A stretch of 11,027 bases of DNA from positions 1 through 11,027 of the forward strand of contig NYTT01000096.1 of the NCBI GenBank assembly GCA_002683775.1, written 5' to 3'. This DNA is from Flavobacteriales bacterium (lineage in GTDB: Bacteria > Bacteroidota > Bacteroidia > Flavobacteriales > BACL11). The translations under genes were made by a program, and so were the position numbers. The notes under the pieces are model-generated. The model searched no databases, had not been told where the DNA came from, and saw only the letters and a program-made list of their open reading frames with translations. Positions 1 to 7,555 of the stretch are shown here, piece after piece; the stretch's first letter is position 1; each line of letters starts with the position of its first letter.

Positions 1-1
1 A

Positions 2-949
2 TTTATTGATAACACACTAAGCTATCAATTTGGAGTTAATGAATTAGATTTTAGTACTACAAGATATATAAATGCTCATATTGACTATTGTGAAAATAAA
101 TTAAGTAAGAATAGATACCATAGATGTTTTAAATTGCCACATAATAAGCTTTTAAACTACAGCAATTTGATAAATAATGGGATAATTAGCTTTAAAGATA
201 CTCTATTACACAGTATAGATGTTATTGTTAATGATATCTATGAAAATGAATCAAAAATTAGTTTCAAAATTAAATCAACAAATAATCCATTTCTTAAAAA
301 ATGTACTCTACCAGAAGATACTTTCAATAAAATATTTCATTATGATTCTAGCAATACATTTACAACAAATGACATTAAAATCGAGATGCCAGCATATTCA
401 ATTTATGAAGATTTAATGTTTAAGTATCAAATTACAGATTCTGTAAAAGATACATATGGAAATATTTACAGTATTCATAATGAGAATACTCCTGTACACT
501 TAAAATACACACTTGAAATAAAAGCAGATATTGCTGATTCTCTTAAAAGCAAAACTTATATCGCATCAACAGATTTAAGTGGTAATTATTGGTACCATGG
601 AGGCAAATGGGAGAAAAATATAATTAAAACTAAAGTGAGAGAGTTTGGAGACTTTTGCATAGTTGCAGACACCATAAATCCTGAAATTAAAGGTGTAAAT
701 ATATTTCCTGGCAAAACAATTAACAAACAAACATCCATTAAACTAACAATAAAGGATAAACATAGTGGTATAAAATCATTTAGAGGTGAGATTGATGGGA
801 AATGGATCTTAATGGATTACGATTATAAAAGAAATGTTTTACGTTATGATATTGAAAATGATTTAAAAAAAGGACAGCATACATTTAAGATAAATGTAAC
901 TGATAACGTTGGTAATGAATCAAATTACATCTCAACTTTTATATATTAA
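2..949 (+). CDS. M23-type metallopeptidase, C-terminal part only (5' end outside window)
   Basis: The frame is open from the left edge (first full codon at 2) to TAA at 947-949, giving 315 residues with no start in the window; the TTG at 134 is an internal leucine. No peptidase motif (HxxxD, HxH) is present. The assignment rests on the C-terminal module that follows the LytM/M23 domain in many Bacteroidota proteins of about 550-580 residues: RYINAHIDY (residues 21-29 of the fragment), YHRCFKLP (39-46), and a closing Ig-like segment with KDKHSGIKSFRGEIDGKW and TDNVGNES. The family is exported and cleaves or binds peptidoglycan; this part probably helps in folding, anchoring or positioning. The gene ends in a 4-bp tail-to-tail overlap with the arsC-like gene. 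The family call is recall of these motifs, since the catalytic half is unseen; an unrelated exported protein with the same module cannot be fully excluded. Confidence 0.72.
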   Translation, partial: FIDNTLSYQFGVNELDFSTTRYINAHIDYCENKLSKNRYHRCFKLPHNKLLNYSNLINNGIISFKDTLLHSIDVIVNDIYENESKISFKIKSTNNPFLKKCTLPEDTFNKIFHYDSSNTFTTNDIKIEMPAYSIYEDLMFKYQITDSVKDTYGNIYSIHNENTPVHLKYTLEIKADIADSLKSKTYIASTDLSGNYWYHGGKWEKNIIKTKVREFGDFCIVADTINPEIKGVNIFPGKTINKQTSIKLTIKDKHSGIKSFRGEIDGKWILMDYDYKRNVLRYDIENDLKKGQHTFKINVTDNVGNESNYISTFIY

Positions 950-1359
950 ATAAACTCTTTCCTGGAAAAATCAAAAAAGTACTCTCGTAATTCGTTTCTA
1001 ACATTGTCATATATAACTTGTTTTTCTTTATTTGATCCCTTGGCATTAGCAGGGTCTAAAAAATGTTTGTGACAAAAAATTTTGGCATTTACAAAAGTTG
1101 GACAAACATCTTTTGCATTATCACATAAAGTAATAACAAAATCAAATTTTTTAGATATATACTCATCTACAGAATTTGATATATATTTTGAAATATCAAT
1201 TCCTATTTTATTCATAGCTACAACTGCGAATTGATTTACTTTTTCTGGTTTAGTTCCTGCGCTATACACTTCAATCTTTAAATTAAGTGAATTTAATAAT
1301 CCATGGGCCATTTGAGATCTACAAGAATTACCAGTACAAATTATCATTAACCTTTTCAT
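946..1359 (-). CDS. arsC: Arsenate reductase, thioredoxin-coupled (low-molecular-weight phosphatase fold)
   Basis: 137 residues, the usual length for this family. The N-terminus carries the phosphate-binding loop CTGNSCRS (Cys8 to Ser15), the CX5R signature of low-molecular-weight tyrosine phosphatases. Two more cysteines lie in TLCDNAKDVCP (Cys79 and Cys86), in the places of Cys82 and Cys89 of the Staphylococcus aureus pI258 ArsC, and DPA follows at 102-104 where the catalytic aspartate sits. The complete Cys8/Cys79/Cys86 set supports a thioredoxin-regenerated arsenate reductase, reducing arsenate to arsenite in the cytoplasm, rather than a plain phosphatase. No arsR, acr3 or arsB gene is in the window, so resistance is not shown by context, and a protein-phosphatase role is the alternative. 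The start at 1359 is the only ATG that keeps the P-loop at the usual distance from the N-terminus. There is no Shine-Dalgarno; a candidate promoter lies 25-53 bp upstream. Confidence 0.85.
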   Translation of the reverse strand: MKRLMIICTGNSCRSQMAHGLLNSLNLKIEVYSAGTKPEKVNQFAVVAMNKIGIDISKYISNSVDEYISKKFDFVITLCDNAKDVCPTFVNAKIFCHKHFLDPANAKGSNKEKQVIYDNVRNELREYFFDFSRKEFI

Positions 1360-1383
1360 ATTTTAAATTACTATTTTAAAAAT

Positions 1384-1412
1384 CAAAATAAGATTTAAAA
1401 ATAAAACATCAA
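1384..1412 (-). promoter_or_regulatory. Candidate Bacteroidota-type promoter of the arsC-like gene
   Basis: Read on the minus strand, TTG (1412-1410) is followed by an 18-bp spacer and TTATTTTG (1391-1384). This fits the Bacteroidota pattern TTG-N(17-23)-TAnnTTTG with one mismatch (T for A at the second base). Transcription would begin near 1378, leaving a leader of roughly 20 nt before the ATG at 1359. In such AT-rich DNA one-mismatch matches arise by chance, so confidence is moderate. Confidence 0.42.
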
Positions 1413-1444
1413 CTTTTAAAATATATACAATAAGTATAGTAATA

Positions 1445-1477
1445 TTGAGTTTATTAGTTAACATAATTCTATTTTTG
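1445..1477 (+). promoter_or_regulatory. Candidate Bacteroidota-type promoter of the TonB-dependent receptor
   Basis: TTG at 1445-1447, a 22-bp spacer, and TATTTTTG at 1470-1477 match TTG-N(17-23)-TAnnTTTG exactly. Only 6 bp separate the last G from the ATG at 1484, so transcription would begin at or within a few bases of the start codon, implying a leaderless or nearly leaderless mRNA. The TTG at 1445 is in frame with the receptor gene and could be mistaken for its start; here it is better read as the -33 element. Confidence 0.55.
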
Positions 1478-1483
1478 CAAAAT

Positions 1484-3928
1484 ATGTTAAAAAGATATTT
1501 ATTTCTACTCTTGTTAATTTCTCCCTTGTGCGGATATAGTCAATCTATCTCTGGATATATATCAGATGTAAATGGAAATAATCTACCATCAGTTAATGTT
1601 TCAGTATTGAACGAATCAATTGGAACTACATCAGATTTAGATGGGAATTATAATTTAAATGTTAGAGAGAACAGATCACTAATTTTAGCATTTAGTTTTA
1701 TTGGCTATCAAATTGAAAAAATTAGAATCCCAATGCTTAAAGCAGGGCAACATTACAAACTGGATATTAAATTAAAGACTTCATCTAATGTTTTGAATGA
1801 TGTTATCATCACAGATCAAAGAAGCAGAAAAGAAAGTTTTAATAAGATTAAAACAAAGCACGTTAGTGTTTTACCTGGAAATTCTGGTGGTATTGAAGCA
1901 ATATTAAAGACATTACCAGGAGTTAGTTCAGCAAATGAATTAAGCTCTCAATATTCAGTTAGAGGAGGTAATTTTGATGAGAATCTTGTTTATGTAAATG
2001 GGATTGAAATCTATAGACCTTTTCTTGTACGATCTGGCAGACAAGAGGGATTGAGTTTTGTTAATACAGATTTGGTTAACAGCATTCTATTCTCAGCTGG
2101 AGGATTTGACGCAAAGTATGGTGACAAAATGTCTTCTGTACTTGACATTACATATAAAAATCCTATAAAAAATATGGCAAGTTTACAATTAAGTCTACTT
2201 GGTGGATCTTCTCATTTTGAAGGAATATCTAATAATAAGAAATTAAGCTACATATTGGGAGCAAGATATAAAACAAGTAAATATTTACTTAATTCCTTAG
2301 ATACTGAGGCAGAATATTCACCGAATTTTTCTGATATTCAAACTTATATAAATTACAAAATAAATAATAGTTGGGATATTAGTTTTTTAGGAAACATAAA
2401 TCAAAATCAATATACAATGATTCCTAGAAATAGAGATACTGAATTCGGAACAGTAAACGAAGCTCTTAAACTATCAATCTATTTTGAAGGGCAAGAGATA
2501 GATAGCTACAAAACCTTCTTTGGCGCATTAAGTACAGGTTTTCAGCCCAATAAAAATTTAAAGCTACAATTTACAACTTCTGCATTTAAAACTTTTGAAG
2601 AAGAAAATTTTGATATTGTTGGTGAATATTGGCTATATCAGCTTGAAAACAATTTAGGTTCTTCTGATTTTGGTAGTGTAGCTTTTGATAGAGGAGTCGG
2701 AAAATATATTAATCATGCACGAAATAGACTAAATGCTAATGTTTTAAATTTTTCTCACAAAGGGAATTATACCAATCAAAATTTGAATTTTGATTGGGGT
2801 TTTAAATTGCAAAAAGAGAAAATTGATGATAATATAAATGAGTGGAACTTAATTGATTCGGCCTTTTATAATTATCCACATCCAGATGACAATATAAATA
2901 ATAATGCAGACCCAAATCAACAAATTATACTAAGCCAAGTTTTAAAAACCAAAATAAATCTGTCGTCTTTCCGTAACTCAGGATTTATGCAATTTTCTAA
3001 AGACTTTGATAATATTACTGTTAAAGCTGGTACAAGAGCAAGCTATTGGACTTTCAACGAAGAACTTCTAATGAGTCCAAGAGCATCAATTGCATATGCA
3101 CCTATTTGGAAAAAAGATATTGTTTTTAGATTAGCAAGTGGAATATATTATCAATCATCTTTTTACAAAGAAGTAAGAACATTATCAGGCACATTAAATA
3201 GAGAGGTTAGATCTCAAAAATCAATTCATTATGTATTTGGTGTTGATTATCTTTTCTACAGTTGGGGAAGACCATTTAAATGGATAACGGAGATATATTA
3301 CAAAGATTTAGAAAATCTAATTCCATACAAAGTAAACAATGTACGAATTCAATATCTAACTGATCAAATTTCAAATGGATACGCTACTGGAATTGATATT
3401 AAAATTAATGGAGAATTTGTTCCAGGAATTGAGAGTTGGGCGAGTCTTTCAATTATGAAGACTGAAGAAGATATTGTTAATGATTTTATCACTAATTTAG
3501 ATGGCAGTATCACTGAAGCCGGATTTATTCCAAGGCCTACTGATCAAAGAGTTAGCTTTTCTATGTTCTTTCAAGATTACATACCAAATAATCCTAACTA
3601 TAAAATGCATTTAAATTTAGTATATGGAACTGGTTTATCATTTGGCCCACCAAATAGTGAAAAATATGAAGATGTTCTTAAAATACCAGATTATAGACGA
3701 GTAGATATTGGATTTTCAGTATTATTAAAAGGAGAAAACAAAAGATCAAGAATTAATTGGTTAAATATTTTTGAAAGCATTTGGGTTAGTGCTGAAGTAT
3801 TTAACCTTTTAGATATCAATAACACTGTTTCATACCTTTGGGTTACAGATATTACTGGTAGAGAGTATGCTGTTCCAAATTACCTTACATCTAGACAACT
3901 AAATACAAAATTAATTCTAACATTTTAA
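1484..3928 (+). CDS. TonB-dependent outer-membrane receptor with carboxypeptidase-regulatory-like N-domain
   Basis: 814 residues from the ATG at 1484. A signal peptide is visible (MLKRY, then a leucine-rich core, cleavage probably near YSQ at 18-20), followed by a carboxypeptidase-regulatory-like beta-sandwich at about 21-105 (SGYISDVNGNNLPSVNV, then GTTSDLDGNYNL). The plug covers about 120-235, with LKTLPGVSSANELSSQYSVR, the GGNFDENLVYVNG segment and RPFLVRSGRQEGLSF. The rest is an aromatic-rich 22-strand-type barrel ending in a terminal Phe, as outer-membrane beta-barrels do. Such proteins import a ligand across the outer membrane using TonB-ExbBD energy. No SusD partner or SusC-length barrel is present, so this is not a glycan PUL receptor; iron chelate, vitamin or peptide are possible cargoes, none indicated by the sequence. 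An in-frame TTG at 1445 would put 13 extra residues in front of a good signal peptide and is rejected. Confidence 0.88.
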   Translation: MLKRYLFLLLLISPLCGYSQSISGYISDVNGNNLPSVNVSVLNESIGTTSDLDGNYNLNVRENRSLILAFSFIGYQIEKIRIPMLKAGQHYKLDIKLKTSSNVLNDVIITDQRSRKESFNKIKTKHVSVLPGNSGGIEAILKTLPGVSSANELSSQYSVRGGNFDENLVYVNGIEIYRPFLVRSGRQEGLSFVNTDLVNSILFSAGGFDAKYGDKMSSVLDITYKNPIKNMASLQLSLLGGSSHFEGISNNKKLSYILGARYKTSKYLLNSLDTEAEYSPNFSDIQTYINYKINNSWDISFLGNINQNQYTMIPRNRDTEFGTVNEALKLSIYFEGQEIDSYKTFFGALSTGFQPNKNLKLQFTTSAFKTFEEENFDIVGEYWLYQLENNLGSSDFGSVAFDRGVGKYINHARNRLNANVLNFSHKGNYTNQNLNFDWGFKLQKEKIDDNINEWNLIDSAFYNYPHPDDNINNNADPNQQIILSQVLKTKINLSSFRNSGFMQFSKDFDNITVKAGTRASYWTFNEELLMSPRASIAYAPIWKKDIVFRLASGIYYQSSFYKEVRTLSGTLNREVRSQKSIHYVFGVDYLFYSWGRPFKWITEIYYKDLENLIPYKVNNVRIQYLTDQISNGYATGIDIKINGEFVPGIESWASLSIMKTEEDIVNDFITNLDGSITEAGFIPRPTDQRVSFSMFFQDYIPNNPNYKMHLNLVYGTGLSFGPPNSEKYEDVLKIPDYRRVDIGFSVLLKGENKRSRINWLNIFESIWVSAEVFNLLDINNTVSYLWVTDITGREYAVPNYLTSRQLNTKLILTF

Positions 3929-3954
3929 ATATTAGATGAATCGATTGTAAGAAA

Positions 3955-6192
3955 TTAAGATAGTTTTCTTGCTAATGATTCATTGTATATCTTCTTATAT
4001 TCACAAATATCTCCAAAATCTGAAGAGTCAATAGATATTCTTCCCTTTGTAACATGACCTAATAATACAAAAGGAGTATTAAGGTCTTTTAATAAATCAA
4101 GAAATGCATCTTCACCAGTTTCAGTTACAGATACAATCACCCTTGAAGGAGATTCACCAAATAAAAAGGCGTCCTCTCTAACTTCAGATGAGGTTACAAT
4201 TTCAAACCCTAGATCATTTGTGAATGAACTTTCTAATAAAGTAATAAATAATCCACCATCAGAAACATCATGAGCAGATTCAATAACTCCTTCTCTAATT
4301 AATTTTGTGATTGTATTTTGCACATCATACTCTTTATCTAGATCAAAGCAAGGAGCTGGCGACTGTTTAATATTGTGATAAGAAGCTAAATACTCAGAAC
4401 TAGAGATGTCATTTTTACTCTCTCCAATCATATAAATTAAATCTGATTTCCCTTTAAATGCCAAAGAAGTAATATGTTTTTTATCTTCGATAATTCCAAG
4501 CATGCCAATTGTTGGTGTTGGAAAAACAGGAACTTCAACCCCATCAATAGCAGACTGATTATAAAAAGATACATTTCCACCAGTAACAGGAGTTTTAAAC
4601 TTTTTACAAGATTTAGTCATACCTTTAATTGCTCCAACAAATTGCCAGTAAACTTCTGGATTATATGGATTCCCAAAATTCAAACAATTTGTTATTGCAG
4701 AAGGAATTCCACCCGAACATACAATATTTCTAGCGGCTTCAGCTACGGCCATTGCACATCCTTCTTCAGGATCAGCATTAACCATTCTTGCATTACAATC
4801 AACAGTCATAGCTAATGCTTTATCAGATTCCTTTAGATTAACAATTCCTGCATCTGTTGGAAAATTTGTACTCATGTTTACTGTACCAACCATAGAATCA
4901 TACTGCTCATACACCCATCTTTTAGAAGCAATATTTTCATGTCCAGTTAGAAACAATGCTATTTCTTTTAGATTTCTAGGCTGTTCAACTGTATCAATAT
5001 TAAACAATTTCCACTTTTTAAAATAATCAGGCTCCTGAAATTCTCGATGATAAACAGGAGCACCTCCTCCAAGAACTAGATCATTGCATGGAACATCTCC
5101 AACTAAATCGCCATGCATAAAATATCTAACTCTATCTCCTTTTGTAACAACACCAATTTCTTCACAAGAAAGATCCCACTTATCAAAAATTTTTTTGACA
5201 ACATCTTCTTTACCTTTCTCGACAACCACAAGCATTCTTTCTTGAGATTCAGATAAGAGAATTTCCCAATCCTTCATGTTCTCTTGTCTTGTTGGAACTT
5301 TTTCTAGCCATAAATCCATTCCATGCTTGCCTGCTGCAGACATTTCATTTGAAGAACATGTGATACCTGCTGCACCCATATCTTGCATTCCAACAACAGC
5401 ATCAGTCTTTCCGAGCTCTAAAGTAGCTTCCAAAAGTAACTTCTCTTGAAATGGATCACCAACTTGAACTGCTGGTAAATCGTTTACAGAATCTTCAGAA
5501 ATATCTTTTGATGCAAATGAAGCCCCATGAATACCATCCTTTCCTGTTCTAGAACCAACAATAAATACAGGATTACCTACTCCTGAAGATGTGGCTGATA
5601 TCATTTCACCCTTTTTCATAATTCCAGCTGAAAAAGCATTTACTAGTGGATTTGTATTGTAACAAGGATCAAAAAATACTTCGCCTCCAATTATGGGAAT
5701 ACCAAACGCATTTCCATAATCACCAATTCCTTTTGAAACACCTTTTACCAACCACTTTGTTTTATCAAGGTTAATATTTCCAAAACGAAGTGAATTTAAT
5801 TGAGCAATTGGCCTTGCCCCCATTGTAAAGATGTCTCTATTAATACCACCTACACCAGTTGCAGCTCCTTGATACGGTTCCAGTGCAGATGGATGGTTAT
5901 GTGATTCGATTTTGAAGCAACAAGCTAAGCCATCACCAATATCAACTAATCCAGCATTTTCTTCGCCTGCCTCAACTAACATGTGCGGTCCTTCTTTAGG
6001 TAACGTTTTTAACCAAAATATTGAATTTTTATATGAACAATGTTCTGACCACATTACACCAAAAACACTTAATTCAGTAAAATTCGGTGTTCTTCCTAAA
6101 ATCTCAGAAATTCTTTCAAATTCTTCAGATCTTAATCCCATTTCTTTAGCCTGCTCTACAGTACCTAAACTTAATGTTGCCTGTGATGACAT
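3955..6192 (-). CDS. purL: Phosphoribosylformylglycinamidine synthase, small-type PurL subunit
   Basis: 745 residues, the length of the short PurL found in Bacillus and archaea rather than the roughly 1,200-1,300-residue single-chain enzyme. It catalyses the ATP-dependent conversion of FGAR to FGAM, step four of de novo purine synthesis, in the cytoplasm. Visible signatures are SEHCSYK at 49-55 (His51 matches the catalytic histidine region), KIESHNHPS at 94-102 with EPYQGAATGVGG at 105-116 (ATP/metal site), and a second AIRS-like half with CNARMVNADPEEG, GGNVSFYN and the late AHDVSDGGL. The glutaminase PurQ and the small PurS, which this form needs, are not in the window. The start at 6192 gives MSSQAT; a poor promoter-like TATTTTTA (6221-6214, minus strand) lacks a good -33 TTG. 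No purine riboswitch is evident in the 103-bp gap. The 3' end lies 26 bp from the receptor stop, tail to tail, with no hairpin seen between. Confidence 0.96.
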   Translation of the reverse strand: MSSQATLSLGTVEQAKEMGLRSEEFERISEILGRTPNFTELSVFGVMWSEHCSYKNSIFWLKTLPKEGPHMLVEAGEENAGLVDIGDGLACCFKIESHNHPSALEPYQGAATGVGGINRDIFTMGARPIAQLNSLRFGNINLDKTKWLVKGVSKGIGDYGNAFGIPIIGGEVFFDPCYNTNPLVNAFSAGIMKKGEMISATSSGVGNPVFIVGSRTGKDGIHGASFASKDISEDSVNDLPAVQVGDPFQEKLLLEATLELGKTDAVVGMQDMGAAGITCSSNEMSAAGKHGMDLWLEKVPTRQENMKDWEILLSESQERMLVVVEKGKEDVVKKIFDKWDLSCEEIGVVTKGDRVRYFMHGDLVGDVPCNDLVLGGGAPVYHREFQEPDYFKKWKLFNIDTVEQPRNLKEIALFLTGHENIASKRWVYEQYDSMVGTVNMSTNFPTDAGIVNLKESDKALAMTVDCNARMVNADPEEGCAMAVAEAARNIVCSGGIPSAITNCLNFGNPYNPEVYWQFVGAIKGMTKSCKKFKTPVTGGNVSFYNQSAIDGVEVPVFPTPTIGMLGIIEDKKHITSLAFKGKSDLIYMIGESKNDISSSEYLASYHNIKQSPAPCFDLDKEYDVQNTITKLIREGVIESAHDVSDGGLFITLLESSFTNDLGFEIVTSSEVREDAFLFGESPSRVIVSVTETGEDAFLDLLKDLNTPFVLLGHVTKGRISIDSSDFGDICEYKKIYNESLARKLS

Positions 6193-6295
6193 ATTTTATA
6201 TTTTAATTTAATGTAAAAATAGTCTTTTATAAAAAGTAAGTTGAATGCTAGATAAAAAAAAATATAAGTTTTTAAACAATTTTTAAAGATTCTAA

Positions 6296-6847
6296 CTACA
6301 TTATTCTAGGATTATAGTTACTAGATATCTTACCATTTAAATCTTTAAATTGCTTTTCAATTATACGCATGTCACTGTCAATATCTCCAGTTGGAAAAAT
6401 TGAATCTATAACACCTACAGTTTTATACTTATAGTCCATTGCTACTAATACAATAGGAACTCTAGCCTTTAAAGCAATGTGGTAAAAACCTGTCTTCCAT
6501 TTCTTAACTCTAGAGCGTGTTCCTTCGGGAGACAAGCCTAGAATAAATCTTTCTGAACTTTTAAATCTTTTGACTGTTATATCTACTAAATTATTATTGG
6601 AATAACGAAAAACAGGTATTCCTCCATTTAATCTAAAAAACATTCCAAATATTGGCACAAAAAAAGAACTTTTAATAAAATAATTAACAGAAATTCCAGT
6701 AATATAACCATAACATCTTCCTATTAGAAAATCCCAGTTTGAAGTATGTGGAGCTGCAATTATTACACATTTTTTTGGGAATTTAAATGAATCTGTTACA
6801 GTCCAACCATTTAACCAAAAAATAATTTTTGAAATTAATTTAAGCAT
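6296..6847 (-). CDS. PlsC-like 1-acylglycerol-3-phosphate / lysophospholipid acyltransferase
   Basis: 183 residues, matching the compact Bacteroidota acyltransferases of this family. The diagnostic HX4D motif is H34-TSNW-D39 in APHTSNWDF; the substrate-binding block follows as LNGGIPVFR at 73-81, PEGTRS at 107-112, then KTGFYHIA and VPIVLVAMDY. All the motifs needed for acyl transfer to a lysophospholipid or glycerol-3-phosphate-type acceptor are present. A hydrophobic N-terminus (residues 4-12) suggests inner-membrane association. The true acceptor cannot be read from the sequence; 1-acyl-G3P, an ornithine lipid precursor and other lipids are all possible. The gene lies 103 bp upstream of purL on the same strand, so co-transcription is possible but unproven. 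It is divergent from the 6935 operon across 87 bp. A weak -7-like site, TTTATTTG (6869-6862, minus strand), precedes its ATG at 6847. Confidence 0.88.
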   Translation of the reverse strand: MLKLISKIIFWLNGWTVTDSFKFPKKCVIIAAPHTSNWDFLIGRCYGYITGISVNYFIKSSFFVPIFGMFFRLNGGIPVFRYSNNNLVDITVKRFKSSERFILGLSPEGTRSRVKKWKTGFYHIALKARVPIVLVAMDYKYKTVGVIDSIFPTGDIDSDMRIIEKQFKDLNGKISSNYNPRIM

Positions 6848-6888
6848 GAATAATATTTTTACAAATAAACAATTTTATTAACCATCAG

Positions 6889-6917
6889 TTGATATCTAAG
6901 TAAAAATTATAAATTTG
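6889..6917 (+). promoter_or_regulatory. Candidate promoter of the membrane protein-DUF3822-rsmD-coaD operon
   Basis: TTG at 6889-6891, an 18-bp spacer and TAAATTTG at 6910-6917 match the Bacteroidota consensus at every fixed base. The distance to the ATG at 6935 is 17 bp, giving a leader of about 10-13 nt. This is the best promoter match in the window in sequence, spacing and position, and it stands before the first gene of a tightly packed operon. Confidence 0.62.
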
Positions 6918-6934
6918 CAATTCAAAAATCAATT

Positions 6935-7555
6935 ATGAAAGCTAGAAAAATCGCACTTTTACTCATACCGTTAAACATATTATTAATATATCTTGTCTAT
7001 AACAGTATAAACAGTGAAATGATTTTCAATAAAGCAGCTAAAGAAAGAATCTCTAATAATGTTCAGAAACTTAAAGATCTAAGACAATTGCAAGTTAAGT
7101 ACAAGCAGACATATGGAGAATATTCTGACAACTTCGAAAAATTAGACTACTTTTTAAGATTTGAAAAAATAGTAACTGTTAAAGCAATAGGTGAAACTCC
7201 TGACTCACTTACAGATGCACAAGCTCTTGAACTTGGAATCATTAGTCGTGACACAACATATGCATTAGCAAAAGAAAGTGTATTTGATAAAACTTACTTA
7301 AATAATAGAAAAAAAGACTTTCCGCTTGATATTGATAATTTATTCTCAATTCCATATACAGAGGAAAAATACAATATTAGTGCAGGTGAAATTGAGAAAG
7401 GTAATGTTACAGTGCAAGTTTTCGAAATTTCAACAAACTACGGGACAGTATTTAACGGACTTGATGCAAAAAATAAAAACTACGAATTAGATGCTCTTTT
7501 AAAAGTTGGATCTATGGATGAAGCATCTTTAAATGGAAACTGGAAAAGCGAATAA
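6935..7555 (+). CDS. Conserved Bacteroidota bitopic membrane protein of unknown function
   Basis: 206 residues. MKARK is followed by one hydrophobic segment at about 6-23 (IALLLIPLNILLIYLVYN) and then a mostly polar domain, so the protein is probably anchored in the inner membrane with its bulk outside the cytoplasm; no lipobox or clear signal-peptidase site is seen. Residues 33-75 form a helix-prone stretch (AAKERISNNVQKLKDLRQLQ) running into YKQTYGEYSDNFEKLDYF, a pattern like the helix-to-loop region of type IV pilins, though no prepilin-peptidase motif is present. A later DSLTDAQALELGIISRDTTY block (about 90-109) resembles Bacteroidota proteins of unknown function that I recall, but I can name no family. 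It leads the operon, its 3' end overlaps the DUF3822 gene by 23 bp, and a good promoter precedes it. The function is unknown; the operon position suggests co-expression with the next gene. Confidence 0.8.
   Translation: MKARKIALLLIPLNILLIYLVYNSINSEMIFNKAAKERISNNVQKLKDLRQLQVKYKQTYGEYSDNFEKLDYFLRFEKIVTVKAIGETPDSLTDAQALELGIISRDTTYALAKESVFDKTYLNNRKKDFPLDIDNLFSIPYTEEKYNISAGEIEKGNVTVQVFEISTNYGTVFNGLDAKNKNYELDALLKVGSMDEASLNGNWKSE

Noticed and set aside
134..949. Complete gene starting at the TTG at 134
   Set aside because: The same frame is open back to position 2 and the residues before 134 continue the family pattern, so this is an internal codon of a truncated gene.
1445..1483. Receptor start at TTG 1445
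   Set aside because: It would place 13 extra residues before a normal signal peptide, and the TTG fits a -33 promoter element.
3929..3954. Bidirectional terminator between the receptor and purL
   Set aside because: The only symmetry is the 8-bp palindrome AATCGATT at 3939-3946, too short to form a hairpin, with no flanking T/A runs of note.
4474..4815. Plus-strand open frame inside purL
   Set aside because: It lies wholly opposite an intact, conserved gene and its product has low-complexity composition with no recognisable family.
5912..6211. Plus-strand open frame opposite the purL N-terminus
   Set aside because: It is antisense to the highly conserved ATP-site region of purL, which explains the open frame.
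6230..6295. Possible weak terminator after the acyltransferase gene (TTTAAA repeat followed by T9 on the minus strand)
   Set aside because: The stem would be six A-T pairs only, using a self-complementary hexamer, which is expected by chance in this composition.
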